A stretch of DNA of 64,000 nt from NCBI RefSeq assembly GCF_014653155.1, contig NZ_BNAF01000008.1, forward strand, positions 1 through 64,000, written 5' to 3'. The notes beneath the pieces are model-generated. The model was not told the DNA's origin. It saw nothing but the letters and a program-made list of their open reading frames with translations, and searched no databases. The stretch is from Sphingobacterium griseoflavum (GTDB lineage: Bacteria > Bacteroidota > Bacteroidia > Sphingobacteriales > Sphingobacteriaceae). Of the stretch, positions 1 through 8,598 are shown in pieces. The position numbers and the translations under genes were made by a program. Within the stretch, counting starts at the first letter, position 1, and every line of letters starts with the position of its first letter.

Positions 1-1
1 G

Positions 2-214
2 TACCAATCGACTTATTCCGGCAAGAACATCAACACCATCGGGAAAAAGAACAGTGATTTCCAGGCTGCCACCTTCAACAGCAATTCACAGCCGCTGTAT
101 GTGATCGTGGATACCGAAGGAAAGGTGCTGCTACCTCCCACTGGGGCAAACTACGATGTGGATGCCTACAAAGCATATCTTCAACAAGGGATCGATTTGT
201 TCAAAAATAGATAA
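2..214 (+). CDS. C-terminal fragment of a thioredoxin-like / DsbD-type protein
   Basis: The frame is open from the window edge to a TAA stop and encodes the last 70 residues of a longer protein. The visible part reads as the end of a thioredoxin fold: a strand PLYVIVDTEGK, a cis-Pro-like segment VLLPPTGANYD, and a final amphipathic helix DAYKAYLQQGIDLFK. This ending is typical of the periplasmic thioredoxin domain of Bacteroidota DsbD-like thiol reductases (family knowledge), but the CxxC site and any membrane domain lie outside the window. A generic thioredoxin-family protein is equally possible. A terminator follows the stop. Confidence 0.55.
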   Translation, partial: YQSTYSGKNINTIGKKNSDFQAATFNSNSQPLYVIVDTEGKVLLPPTGANYDVDAYKAYLQQGIDLFKNR

Positions 215-236
215 TGGGACATCGAAGTCTACGCAG

Positions 237-277
237 GCATGGCGAGTAGGTTCATCTACTCGCCATGCTTTTTTTTT
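237..277 (+). terminator. Rho-independent terminator after the thioredoxin-like gene
   Basis: A 13-bp perfect stem (GCATGGCGAGTAG, 237-249, pairing with 256-268) with a 6-nt loop is followed by nine T residues. It sits 22 bases after the stop of the leftmost gene and before the convergent DUF1080 gene. The T-run is on the + strand only. Confidence 0.85.
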
Positions 278-327
278 GACCAATCCAGGATTTAATTTGG
301 TATGCGCCGTGAGCCTCCGTCTACGGG

Positions 328-1053
328 CTACAGTCTCCTTATCTTGATATTTCTGAATGCAACGGAGTCGGTATGGTTCTGCAAAGCGATATGGCCCGAT
401 GCATATTTTCCGAATTGCGGATAGGCTTTCATGCCGCTTTGCTGTATGCCTTGCTGAAAAGCTTCGCTTTGTACATCGTCCTCAAACGTTAACATATCAT
501 TGAGCCAAAAGCTAACTTTCCCGTTCTTTTGCACGATACGACTTTTATTCCAGTTGTTGTATGCATGTGGTTTTGAACGTTGCCCGCTGCACGCAACAGC
601 ATATAGACATCCTGCCCAGTGTGTCGAATCAATTTGATGGCGGTGCTCCGCATTTTCGTTGTCCAAAAGCTGCATTTCCAGTCCTGTGGCAAATGTCGCT
701 GCAAAACGGCTGTCTTCCTGTACGTTTAAAAATACGCCGCTATTCCCGCCTTTGGCTACTTTCCATTCTAAGGCCAGCTCAAAATCGCGATACAGGCTAT
801 CGGTCACTAAATCGCCAAAAATACCTTCCTTTTTCTTCGGGTCGCAAACGAGTTCGCCTCCGTTTGCCGTCCACTTGGAAGCCGTATCACCTTTATTGTA
901 AAGATGCCAGCCATGGAGGGAATTGCCGTCAAAAAGAAGGTGCCAGCCCGCGGCCTGTTCTTCCTGGCTAAGCCGGTTGTGCTCTTCTTTCTTAGCGGTA
1001 CAATTTGTGCAGGTCAGGAGTATGGAGAAAAGTAGTAGGGGTAGAAATCTCAT
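328..1053 (-). CDS. DUF1080 (3-keto-disaccharide hydrolase-like) lipoprotein
   Basis: The frame extends upstream to 1170, but the start is placed at 1053 because this Met opens a lipoprotein signal peptide (MRFLPLLLFSILL, then Cys at residues 15 and 18). The mature part is a DUF1080 domain, a concanavalin-like beta-sandwich: LLFDGNSLHGWHLY near its start, a central GNSGVFLNV motif, and the ending SVAFRNIKIRRL. The family includes 3-keto-glucoside hydrolases and is very common in Bacteroidota as periplasmic or outer-membrane-anchored proteins acting on sugars; the substrate cannot be read from the sequence. It is a single gene, divergent from the LpxH-like gene. About 241 aa, a usual length. 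Confidence 0.85.
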   Translation of the reverse strand: MRFLPLLLFSILLTCTNCTAKKEEHNRLSQEEQAAGWHLLFDGNSLHGWHLYNKGDTASKWTANGGELVCDPKKKEGIFGDLVTDSLYRDFELALEWKVAKGGNSGVFLNVQEDSRFAATFATGLEMQLLDNENAEHRHQIDSTHWAGCLYAVACSGQRSKPHAYNNWNKSRIVQKNGKVSFWLNDMLTFEDDVQSEAFQQGIQQSGMKAYPQFGKYASGHIALQNHTDSVAFRNIKIRRL

Positions 1054-1207
1054 GTTACTTATTTTAGTATATACGAATATAGCGTTTGTTGGGAGGAGTG
1101 GCAAGGCTGATACGGTCACGAAGTAATTACTGAAAAAAAATTGATAATTATTTAACGTATTGACAATCATCTATTCATATAAGAATGGTTACTTTGAAAA
1201 AACGCAT

Positions 1208-2038
1208 ATGAAGCGAGAAGTTGAATTAGTCGTTATTTCCGATGTACACCTCGGAACCTATGGATGTCGATCGGAGGAATTATTACGGTACCTGTCATCC
1301 ATCAATCCCAAGAAGCTTATTCTTAATGGTGACATCATCGATATTTGGCAGTTCCGGAAAAGCTATTTCCCAGAGTCCCATTTACGGGTTTTGAAATATA
1401 TCCTGGATCTGGCTTATCAAGGTTGCGAAGTAACCTACATTACCGGCAATCACGACGAGATGCTGCGTAAATTTGGGAAGATGCAGTTTGGGCATATCAC
1501 CCTGACCAATCGCCTGCTCTTGGATCTAGACGGGAAGAAAAGCTGGATTTTCCATGGCGATGTTTTTGACGCTTCGATCCAGCATACCAAGTGGTTGGCG
1601 AAACTCGGCGGCTGGGGATATGATCGTTTGATCCAGCTGAACAACGTGGTGAATTGGGTGCTGACCAAATTTGGAAGAGAGAAGTATTCGCTGTCTAAGC
1701 AGATTAAAAATTCGGTCAAGAAGGCCATCAAGTTTATATCCGATTTTGAAGAAACCGCCTCGCACCTGGCCATAGAAAACAAGTATGACTACGTGATCTG
1801 CGGCCACATCCATCAACCGCAAATTCGTCGTATAGATACAAAAAAAGGAAGCTGCATATACATGAATTCCGGCGACTGGATTGAAAACCTTACGTCATTG
1901 GAGTACAACCAAGGTGTCTGGGAGATGTTTAGCTACGACGAGAAGAAAGACGTTCTTTTGGATTATCCGGCCGAGGCTATGCAGTTTCGCAGCAATTTGG
2001 AGGAGCTGCTGGAAAATATCATCAAGGGTACCCTTTAA
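1208..2038 (+). CDS. LpxH-like UDP-2,3-diacylglucosamine diphosphatase family metallophosphoesterase
   Basis: A calcineurin-type phosphoesterase with all metal-binding blocks: SDVHLG, NGDIIDIW, GNHDE, FHGD and GHIHQPQ. The spacing and the GNHD/GHIH pair match the LpxH (lipid A, UDP-diacylglucosamine hydrolase) branch, which acts at the inner face of the membrane. An upstream Met at 1160 is in frame, but homology begins at MKREVELVVISDVHL, so 1208 is preferred (276 aa). Its TAA stop overlaps the stop of the convergent flavin reductase gene by four bases. Biochemical assignment to lipid A synthesis is inference; other UDP-sugar or nucleotide hydrolases share these motifs. Confidence 0.82.
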   Translation: MKREVELVVISDVHLGTYGCRSEELLRYLSSINPKKLILNGDIIDIWQFRKSYFPESHLRVLKYILDLAYQGCEVTYITGNHDEMLRKFGKMQFGHITLTNRLLLDLDGKKSWIFHGDVFDASIQHTKWLAKLGGWGYDRLIQLNNVVNWVLTKFGREKYSLSKQIKNSVKKAIKFISDFEETASHLAIENKYDYVICGHIHQPQIRRIDTKKGSCIYMNSGDWIENLTSLEYNQGVWEMFSYDEKKDVLLDYPAEAMQFRSNLEELLENIIKGTL

Positions 2039-2556
2039 AACTTGCTGATTTCAGCCATTTGCTCCCATACAAATTTCTGCGTCAGCTCGTCTTTCAATTG
2101 TCCCGCTGTGTCGAGCTCATCTTGGATTTTTGGCAGGTGGATTTTTAGCGGTAATACGTGCATACGCAAGTAATTGCATACACCAGTGAAGTGGTCCACA
2201 CCGCGGACGTTCCCGAATTTGCCAGTAGACAGCCCCACTAAGGCCACCTTTTTGTGGTAAAAAGATGCCGGGAAAGCACATGCGTCGATAAAAACCTTCA
2301 AGATGCCGGGAAAGCTGCCGTTGTATTCGGGGATGATGAAGATAAATTTTTGCGCTGCGGAGACCATCGCCTGTATAGGTTCAAAGGCAGCGCTACGTTT
2401 GCCATACAGGTCGGTGCTGCTGATGTCGGCGGGTAGGTCTGATAGCGAGAAAACGCGCCATGATTCGCCGCGACGTTGCAGCTCATCTTGGTAATAATGA
2501 GCTACTTTCAAGGAGTTGCTCCGTTCTCTGTTTGTTCCTGATATGATTACATTCAT
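2035..2556 (-). CDS. NADPH-dependent FMN reductase family protein
   Basis: A 173-aa flavodoxin-like protein of the SsuE/azoreductase type. The first strand and phosphate loop read IISGTNRERSNS, and the flavin-contact segment is PEYNGSFPGILKVFID, the hallmark PEYNxSxPGxLKxxxD of the family. A second conserved loop is LVGLSTGKFGN. It should be a cytosolic FMN-binding oxidoreductase using NAD(P)H; the acceptor is unknown. It stands alone, convergent with the LpxH-like gene (stops overlap) and divergent from parA. Confidence 0.88.
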   Translation of the reverse strand: MNVIISGTNRERSNSLKVAHYYQDELQRRGESWRVFSLSDLPADISSTDLYGKRSAAFEPIQAMVSAAQKFIFIIPEYNGSFPGILKVFIDACAFPASFYHKKVALVGLSTGKFGNVRGVDHFTGVCNYLRMHVLPLKIHLPKIQDELDTAGQLKDELTQKFVWEQMAEISKF

Positions 2557-2705
2557 GTGATAAGTGCACTAACAAAAAGGCCCAAAATCTTTGTAAAGTG
2601 ATAACGCTATTTTTCGTATCTTAGCAGCCTTAGCCTTTGATTAAGGGCTTTTGCCAAAAATACTAATTTTAACATCATTTAAGCATTTCCTTCATGTGGA
2701 CAATG

Positions 2706-2713
2706 TAAATTTG
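2706..2713 (+). promoter_or_regulatory. Possible Bacteroidota -7 element for parAB
   Basis: TAAATTTG fits the TAnnTTTG consensus for the Bacteroidota housekeeping sigma factor, 62 bases before parA. No clear TTG is seen at the expected distance upstream, so support is weak. A second candidate, TATCTTAG at 2617-2624, has TTTG 23 bases upstream. Confidence 0.3.
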
Positions 2714-2775
2714 CGTTAATTTTGGGCAAGATCGATATCATCGGCATTTAGGTTTTTAGAAAGGATTTCAATCTC

Positions 2776-3573
2776 ATGGGAAAAATTATAGCAATTGCTA
2801 ATCAAAAAGGTGGCGTAGGGAAGACAACAACTTCGATCAATTTAGCGGCTAGTTTGGCTGTTTTGGAGCACAAGACGTTGCTGGTTGATGCCGATCCGCA
2901 AGCGAATTCCACGTCGGGTATTGGCTTTGATCCGCGGGGCATAAAGGCCAGCGTATACGAATGCTTGGTCAATGACCTTGATCCACGTGAAGCGATCCAG
3001 CATACCGAGACACCTAACTTGGACTTGCTTCCCGCACATATTGATTTGGTAGGTGCCGAGATTGAAATGATCAACATGCACGAGCGCGAGTTCAAGATGC
3101 TCAAAATGCTAGAAGTGATCAAGGACGATTATGATTTTATCATCGTCGACTGTTCGCCATCATTGGGGCTTATTACAATCAACGCGCTAACGGCGTCCAA
3201 CTCGGTTATTATCCCGGTGCAATGTGAGTATTTTGCCTTGGAGGGATTGGGGAAATTGTTGAATACCATAAAGATCGTCCAGACCCGTTTAAATACCAAT
3301 TTGGAAATCGAGGGCATTTTGCTGACGATGTATGATGTGCGTCTACGTCTTTCCAATCAGGTGGTAGACGAAGTGCGTACCCATTTTAGCGAGTTGGTTT
3401 TCGATACGATTATCCAGCGGAACACCCGATTGAGTGAGGCGCCGAGCTTTGGAATCTCTGTGATCATGCATGATGCGTCCTGTAAAGGTGCGGTGAATTA
3501 CCTGAACTTGGCGCGGGAGATCCTTCAAAAGAATGGTTTAGTTACAGAAAATACGCAAACAGCGACAGTATAA
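2776..3573 (+). CDS. parA: ParA/Soj chromosome-partitioning ATPase
   Basis: A 265-aa ParA/MinD-type ATPase. The deviant Walker A box KGGVGKTT is at residues 11-18 with the signature Lys, the Walker A' block is LLVDADPQANST, and the Walker B region is DFIIVDCSPSLGL. The sequence IPVQCEYFALEGL is typical of chromosomal Soj proteins. It binds DNA as an ATP dimer and works with ParB at parS sites to segregate origins. parB follows after 3 bases and the two are certainly cotranscribed. The length matches chromosomal ParA without an N-terminal HTH, unlike many plasmid ParA proteins. Confidence 0.96.
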   Translation: MGKIIAIANQKGGVGKTTTSINLAASLAVLEHKTLLVDADPQANSTSGIGFDPRGIKASVYECLVNDLDPREAIQHTETPNLDLLPAHIDLVGAEIEMINMHEREFKMLKMLEVIKDDYDFIIVDCSPSLGLITINALTASNSVIIPVQCEYFALEGLGKLLNTIKIVQTRLNTNLEIEGILLTMYDVRLRLSNQVVDEVRTHFSELVFDTIIQRNTRLSEAPSFGISVIMHDASCKGAVNYLNLAREILQKNGLVTENTQTATV

Positions 3574-3576
3574 AGT

Positions 3577-4494
3577 ATGGCATTACAGAGAAAAACAGGG
3601 CTAGGAAAAGGGCTTGGCGCCTTATTGCAGAATGAGGATGTTCAGATGCCGCAACGTGCGGAGGCGAACGATGCTGGGGCTAAGGAGGGGAGCGGCGGCG
3701 CCGCCGGCAGCATTAATTTTATAAAGATTGAACAGATTGCTGTCAACCCTTTTCAGCCGCGTACCGATTTTGACGAACAAGCCTTACGTGAACTTGCAGA
3801 TTCCATAGAAACACAGGGATTGATTCAGCCCATTACCGTTCGGCAGCGAAGCAAGAATGAGTACCAACTGATCAGCGGTGAGCGACGGTTACGGGCTTCC
3901 AAGCTTGCCGGTATCGAAGAGATACCCGCTTACGTCCGCACCGCCAATGATCAGCAAATGTTGGAAATGGCATTGATCGAAAATATTCAACGGGAAAACC
4001 TGAACGCTATCGAAGTGGCTTTAAGCTTCCAGCGAATGATTGAAGAGTGTAACCTGAAACAGGAGCAACTTGGTGAGCGTGTCAGTAAAAATCGCTCGAC
4101 CGTAACCAACTACCTACGTTTGTTAAAGTTGCCGCCAGCGATACAGGCAGGCATTCGGGACGGTGAAATTTCAATGGGCCACGCCCGCGCGTTGATCAAT
4201 GTGGGCGAGGTGGATAAACAGCTTTTTGTTTTTCAAGAAATTGTCGATAAAGGCCTTTCCGTGCGAATGACAGAGATATTGGTGCGCAACATTCAGCAGC
4301 AGAGCAAACCGGCAAAAGCCCCGGTGGGCAAACAGCTGGATTTCCAGTATCAAAAGATCGAAGACGATCTGGCGTCTCGTTTTTCTACCCGCGTACGGGT
4401 GAATCTAAAAAATAGCAAAGGTAAAGGGGCTATAGAAATCCCCTTTGATAGTGAAGATGATTTAAGCCGTATCTTGGAGTTATTGGATTGGTAA
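3577..4494 (+). CDS. parB: ParB/Spo0J partition protein (CTP-dependent DNA clamp)
   Basis: A 305-aa ParB. The N-terminus GLGKGLGALL is the ParA-stimulating peptide, followed by a low-complexity Ala/Gly linker. The nuclease-fold CTP-binding domain follows (NPFQPRTDFDE, LIQPITVR, and the GERRLRAS C-motif), then ALIENIQREN and the helix-turn-helix KNRSTVTNYLRLLKLP, then a C-terminal dimerisation domain. ParB loads on parS and slides as a CTP clamp. It lies 3 bases after parA; its TAA overlaps the ATG of the next gene (TAATG), so translation is probably coupled. Confidence 0.96.
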   Translation: MALQRKTGLGKGLGALLQNEDVQMPQRAEANDAGAKEGSGGAAGSINFIKIEQIAVNPFQPRTDFDEQALRELADSIETQGLIQPITVRQRSKNEYQLISGERRLRASKLAGIEEIPAYVRTANDQQMLEMALIENIQRENLNAIEVALSFQRMIEECNLKQEQLGERVSKNRSTVTNYLRLLKLPPAIQAGIRDGEISMGHARALINVGEVDKQLFVFQEIVDKGLSVRMTEILVRNIQQQSKPAKAPVGKQLDFQYQKIEDDLASRFSTRVRVNLKNSKGKGAIEIPFDSEDDLSRILELLDW

Positions 4495-5249
4495 TGCGAT
4501 ATATAGTTACAGCGTTATTTTTGTTTTTTTCGTTCTTTGTAGTCCAGGCGCAACAGGATTCGACGAAGGCGGCTACCTTAAAGGAGAAACTGCAGACCGC
4601 CGATTCTATAGCCACCGCGCAGGATACGACGAAGAAGGATACGACGAAGAAGGAGGAGACGAGAAAAGAGCGGAGAGAGCGGGAAAGGGCGCAGAAAGAA
4701 CGTGATAAGTATTACTACAAAGGCATCAAAAAGGATTCGGCCCGTTTGGCGATCGAGCACGTCTCCCGCGTAGCATGGAAACGCTCGTTGATGGTGCCCG
4801 GTTGGGGGCAGTACACCAACGGCGGGCTATGGTGGGTCAAAGTACCGATTATCTACGGGGGCTTAGTTACGGGGTATCTCGTTTTCGACTACTGGCAGTG
4901 GTATTATAAAAAATTTCTCGACGAGCTGGCGTTTCGGGTGGAAACCAATGGACAGGAAGGCTCGCGCGATCCCGACTTACAATTTTATAGCACACAGGGA
5001 TTGGTCACACAGAAAGACTATGCACGGCGAAACCGCGATCTAACGATTTTGATAACCGTCGGGTTTTGGGGCCTTAACGCGATAGAAGCCTATGTAGATT
5101 CCATGTTGAAGAACCGTTGGAACATCGGTTCGGCCATCACGATGAAGGTCGGCCCGACATTTGTGCCCTCCTATGGATTTTCCGGAAATAGCGTGTTGGG
5201 CGGCTATGGCATGGCGCCGGGCATAAAGCTAACCATGAATATTAAATAA
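4494..5249 (+). CDS. DUF5683 domain protein, exported or membrane-associated
   Basis: The start is placed at the ATG that overlaps the parB stop; an in-frame TTG at 4488 is less likely. The protein (251 aa) has a signal peptide (ALFLFFSFFVVQAQQ), a charged Lys/Glu/Arg-rich low-complexity stretch at about residues 45-80, then the DUF5683 core with MVPGWGQYTNGGLWWVKVPIIYGG and hydrophobic segments. The family occurs next to parAB or dapB in many Bacteroidota (family knowledge), but its function is unknown. Position between parB and dapB suggests a cell-envelope or cell-cycle role, by inference only. Confidence 0.85.
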   Translation: MRYIVTALFLFFSFFVVQAQQDSTKAATLKEKLQTADSIATAQDTTKKDTTKKEETRKERRERERAQKERDKYYYKGIKKDSARLAIEHVSRVAWKRSLMVPGWGQYTNGGLWWVKVPIIYGGLVTGYLVFDYWQWYYKKFLDELAFRVETNGQEGSRDPDLQFYSTQGLVTQKDYARRNRDLTILITVGFWGLNAIEAYVDSMLKNRWNIGSAITMKVGPTFVPSYGFSGNSVLGGYGMAPGIKLTMNIK

Positions 5250-5322
5250 ACAACATCGGTTGCACGGTAGGAGACGTCAAGTCCTCCCATGGTCTTCCGT
5301 AAATAACCAAAAAGATAGTTAA

Positions 5323-6060
5323 ATGAAGATAGTACTATTAGGGTATGGAAAAATGGGGCAGCAAATCGAACAGTTTGCGCTGAAACGGGGCCATGAAATC
5401 CAACTCATTGTGGACAAAGACAATCGAGCATCGATCATGGCGGCCGATCTGTCGGAAGCCGATGTGGCAATCGATTTTAGCGAACCGGCTGCCGCTATAC
5501 ACAATATCAGCCTGTGTTTTGAAGCGAATCTGCCTATCGTTGTCGGAACGACGGGCTGGTACGATCATTTGGATGAGATAAAATCGGTCTGCGAAGAAGC
5601 AGATCAATCCTTGCTTTATGGATCCAATTTCAGTATCGGTGTCAATGTATTCTTTCATGTAAACCGGCTGTTAGCAAAGGCTATGGCCCCCTATAAACAA
5701 TATGATGTGCAGGTGGAGGAAATCCATCATATCCATAAGTTGGATTCGCCCAGCGGCACCGCCATCACCATTGCCGAAGGCATATTGGATGGGGTGGAGG
5801 ACAAGTCTAAGTGGATAAACAACCTCGTCGGTGAAGGGGAAGAGCTGGTGCCCAAAGCAGATGAACTACTGATCGAGAGCCATCGGATCGACGAAGTTCC
5901 GGGTACACACACCGTGCTTTATAGTTCGGAGGTCGATCAGATCGAGTTCAAACATACGGCACATAGTCGTGCAGGATTTGCCTTGGGCGCGGTAGTTGCG
6001 GCCGAGTGGCTGCGGGGCAAAAAGGGGTTCTACCAAGTTACTGAAATGTTTAACTTTTAG
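5323..6060 (+). CDS. dapB: 4-hydroxy-tetrahydrodipicolinate reductase
   Basis: DapB reduces the product of DapA with NAD(P)H in lysine and meso-diaminopimelate synthesis. The NAD-binding loop LLGYGKMGQQI is at the start, followed by VDKDNR after the second strand, VVGTTGW, and the active-site signature EIHHIHKLDSPSGTA with the catalytic His and Lys. At 245 aa it matches the short Bacteroidota form. It follows the DUF5683 gene by 73 bases and precedes lepB by 59, all on one strand, so an envelope-precursor operon with parAB is plausible. Confidence 0.95.
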   Translation: MKIVLLGYGKMGQQIEQFALKRGHEIQLIVDKDNRASIMAADLSEADVAIDFSEPAAAIHNISLCFEANLPIVVGTTGWYDHLDEIKSVCEEADQSLLYGSNFSIGVNVFFHVNRLLAKAMAPYKQYDVQVEEIHHIHKLDSPSGTAITIAEGILDGVEDKSKWINNLVGEGEELVPKADELLIESHRIDEVPGTHTVLYSSEVDQIEFKHTAHSRAGFALGAVVAAEWLRGKKGFYQVTEMFNF

Positions 6061-6119
6061 TCGGTAGCACCATGCTCGTGCGACTTTTACTTTAATTTTT
6101 GACTTTATAATTTTAAGAC

Positions 6120-7622
6120 ATGTGGTATATCATTTTTACAGTATGCACCGTTGCTGCGATCTACGGCCTTTGGTTGCTCTACAAAAAGGCAGGTAAACAA
6201 GGCTGGGAGGCTGTTGTCCCCTTTTACCGGGAATATGTCATGGCGCAGCTTACCGCAAGACCTACCTGGTGGGTTGTACTACTGTTGGTGCCCATCGTAA
6301 ATATTTTTATTTTCTACGGACTGTACCTCGACCTCTTGAAAAGCTTCGGGAAGCGCCGCTTTTGGGAGACAGCTGTAGCAATATTGCTTCCCTTTATCTT
6401 TCTCCCCCTATGGGGACGTGACCCCAAGGTGGTATATTTAGGGCCGTCGAACACCGATGAGTTCCATAAAAAATATCCGTACCACAAATCGGTCGGTAGG
6501 GAATGGGCGGATGCCATTATTTTCGCTACCGTGGCCGCTACGTTGATCCGTGGCTTTCTATTGGAAGCGTACATGATCCCGACGGGATCCATGGAACGTA
6601 GTTTGCTGATTGGGGATTTTCTTTTTGTAAGTAAGTTAAACTATGGACCACGCGTACCGATGACGCCCTTGGCCTTTCCATTCGCACACCATACCATGCC
6701 GGTTACGGGAGGCAAGGCATATTCAGAGCTTATCCAGCTACCCTACAAAAGACTACCGGGCTTCCAAAAGATTGAGCGGAATGACGTGGTTGTCTTCAAC
6801 TTTCCTGCGGGAGACACCGTCGTGCTAGAACACCAAGACCAAACCTATGCCGATATGGTTCGCTATATGGGGAAAGACGTGGTGCACAACCAATTTACCG
6901 TCGTGACGCGTCCTATAGATAAGCGGGAGAATTATATCAAGCGCTGTGTTGGACTGCCAGGAGATGTGGTGTCTATGGAAAACGCGCAGCTCATCGTGAA
7001 CGGTGCACCTGGATTTGTGCCACCGGAAATGCAAATGGATTATTTGGTGTATACCGACCAAAATGGGCTAAACCCAGAACGGATGAAAGATCTACGTTTG
7101 GAGTATGGCGGAACCGACAATCCCGAAATCTTTCGGGTTTTTATGACCGCCGATGAAGCTGCTGTGGTAAAAGGCTGGGGAAATGTGAAGGATGTTGTGA
7201 TGGGGGTGTTGGACAAGTCGCAGATGATGGGCGATACCTATCCGCACGATAAACATTACAGATGGAATTTCGATAATTTTGGTCCTATTACCATTCCTGC
7301 TGCAGGCTGGACCGTGACCTTGGATTCTCTTTCTACACCGATGTATGCACGAGTGATCCGAGATTACGAAGGAAACTCCTTGGAGAAAAGAAACGATGGA
7401 TATTATATCAACGACCAAAAGGTAACGAGCTATACGTTCAAGCAAAATTACTACTGGATGATGGGGGATAACCGCCATAATTCCCTAGACTCGAGGGCTT
7501 GGGGTTTTGTGCCGGAAGACCACATCGTTGGTAAGGCTTTATTTACTTGGATGAGCTATGATGAACAAGGAAGCTTTTTGAGTAAAATCCGTTGGAGCCG
7601 GATATTTAAGGGAATTAAATAG
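6120..7622 (+). CDS. lepB: Signal peptidase I, long Bacteroidota form
   Basis: A 500-aa S26 peptidase. The first 100 residues hold hydrophobic segments, including WWVVLLLVPIVNIFIFYGLYL and a further one before the catalytic domain. The catalytic Ser157 is in MIPTGSMERSLL and the general-base Lys274 in YIKRCVGLPGD; the closing box is MGDNRHNSLDSRAWGFVP. The domain faces the periplasm and removes signal peptides from exported proteins. It is longer than E. coli LepB because of an insertion between the Lys box and the C-terminal box (about residues 300-440), as is usual in this phylum. Confidence 0.95.
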   Translation: MWYIIFTVCTVAAIYGLWLLYKKAGKQGWEAVVPFYREYVMAQLTARPTWWVVLLLVPIVNIFIFYGLYLDLLKSFGKRRFWETAVAILLPFIFLPLWGRDPKVVYLGPSNTDEFHKKYPYHKSVGREWADAIIFATVAATLIRGFLLEAYMIPTGSMERSLLIGDFLFVSKLNYGPRVPMTPLAFPFAHHTMPVTGGKAYSELIQLPYKRLPGFQKIERNDVVVFNFPAGDTVVLEHQDQTYADMVRYMGKDVVHNQFTVVTRPIDKRENYIKRCVGLPGDVVSMENAQLIVNGAPGFVPPEMQMDYLVYTDQNGLNPERMKDLRLEYGGTDNPEIFRVFMTADEAAVVKGWGNVKDVVMGVLDKSQMMGDTYPHDKHYRWNFDNFGPITIPAAGWTVTLDSLSTPMYARVIRDYEGNSLEKRNDGYYINDQKVTSYTFKQNYYWMMGDNRHNSLDSRAWGFVPEDHIVGKALFTWMSYDEQGSFLSKIRWSRIFKGIK

Positions 7623-7700
7623 CAGGTCGGATCTCACTGCACACATTCCTGTCATCTGCGTCATAAGACGGCGACACTGATGCAGGTTTTCGATATGTTC

Positions 7701-7744
7701 GAGCGGTAGCACTAGCGCAAGTATAGCGTGTTGTGCTACCGCTC
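7701..7744. repeat. 12-bp inverted repeat between lepB and pdxJ
   Basis: GAGCGGTAGCAC (7701-7712) is repeated in perfect inverse at 7733-7744 with a 20-nt loop. It lies between the convergent lepB and pdxJ genes and could act as a bidirectional terminator, although no long T-run follows on either strand. Confidence 0.6.
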
Positions 7745-7754
7745 GCGTTTGTTA

Positions 7755-8474
7755 TTAAGCTTTTAGTTCGGCTAAATAGCGTTTTATCGTTTCCTCTAGT
7801 CCCCAAAAAAGAGCATCGGCGATCAAGGCGTGCCCGATACTCACTTCCAGCAAGCCAGGTATATGTTCGTTAAAGTAGCGCAGGTTATTGCAGTCCAAAT
7901 CATGGCCCGCATTTAACCCAAGGCCTACTTCCTGCGCTTTTTTCGCAGCTTTAAAGTAGGGCGCGATAGCCGCTTCCTTGTCGAAGCCAAATTTTGCGGC
8001 ATAAGCCTCCGTATACAACTCCACTCGGTCGGTTCCGGTTTCTGCAGCCGCCTCCACCATCTCCTCCTCCGGATCCACAAAAATGGATACCCGGATACCC
8101 TGTTCCTGAAACAGCTGTACCATTTCCTGGAGGTAAGACTGATGTTTGATGGTATCCCAACCATGGTTTGATGTTAGCTGCCCCAATGTGTCCGGCACCA
8201 AGGTTACCTGTGTCGGCCTATTTGCCAATACCAAGTCGATAAATTTCTGTTCTTGGCAATTGCCTTCAATGTTGAATTCCGTGCGGATCTCTGCTTTTAA
8301 ATCGTATACATCTTGGTAGCGGATATGCCGCTCGTCGGGACGTGGGTGCACCGTAATGCCCTCGGCACCATATCGCTCGCAGGCGAGCGCCGTGGTCAAT
8401 ACATTGGGGATATTGCCTCCACGCGAATTGCGCAGCGTCGCAATTTTATTGATGTTTACAGATAGCTTCGTCAT
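7755..8474 (-). CDS. pdxJ: Pyridoxine 5'-phosphate synthase
   Basis: PdxJ condenses 3-amino-2-oxopropyl phosphate with deoxyxylulose 5-phosphate to give pyridoxine phosphate in vitamin B6 synthesis. The protein (239 aa from the Met at 8474) opens with [18 protein letters not shown], then [26 protein letters not shown] and [14 protein letters not shown] near the C-terminus. These are the phosphate-binding and catalytic segments of the family. An in-frame Met at 8546 would add 24 residues with no homology and lies upstream of the probable promoter, so it is rejected. Confidence 0.95.
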   Translation of the reverse strand: MTKLSVNINKIATLRNSRGGNIPNVLTTALACERYGAEGITVHPRPDERHIRYQDVYDLKAEIRTEFNIEGNCQEQKFIDLVLANRPTQVTLVPDTLGQLTSNHGWDTIKHQSYLQEMVQLFQEQGIRVSIFVDPEEEMVEAAAETGTDRVELYTEAYAAKFGFDKEAAIAPYFKAAKKAQEVGLGLNAGHDLDCNNLRYFNEHIPGLLEVSIGHALIADALFWGLEETIKRYLAELKA

Positions 8475-8494
8475 CGGTTTTTTTGTCTTTCCTA

Positions 8495-8502
8495 CAAACT
8501 TA
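8495..8502 (-). promoter_or_regulatory. Probable -7 element of the pdxJ promoter
   Basis: On the minus strand the sequence TAAGTTTG fits TAnnTTTG exactly and ends 20 bases before the pdxJ start codon at 8474. The upstream element is weak. Confidence 0.45.
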
Positions 8503-8598
8503 TCGAAATTTACGTTTATATAAAATTTAATTTGGAGCGTTTCCAAACCCTGCTAAAAGCAAAAAAGTACTTTATATTTCTTAAATTGCACTACGTAC

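Noticed and set aside
156-347. 63-codon frame over the left terminator
   Set aside because: It overlaps the thioredoxin-like gene in another frame and reads through the terminator hairpin.
7701-7744. Small RNA gene at the lepB-pdxJ inverted repeat
   Set aside because: No promoter element or T-run was found; a two-way terminator is simpler.
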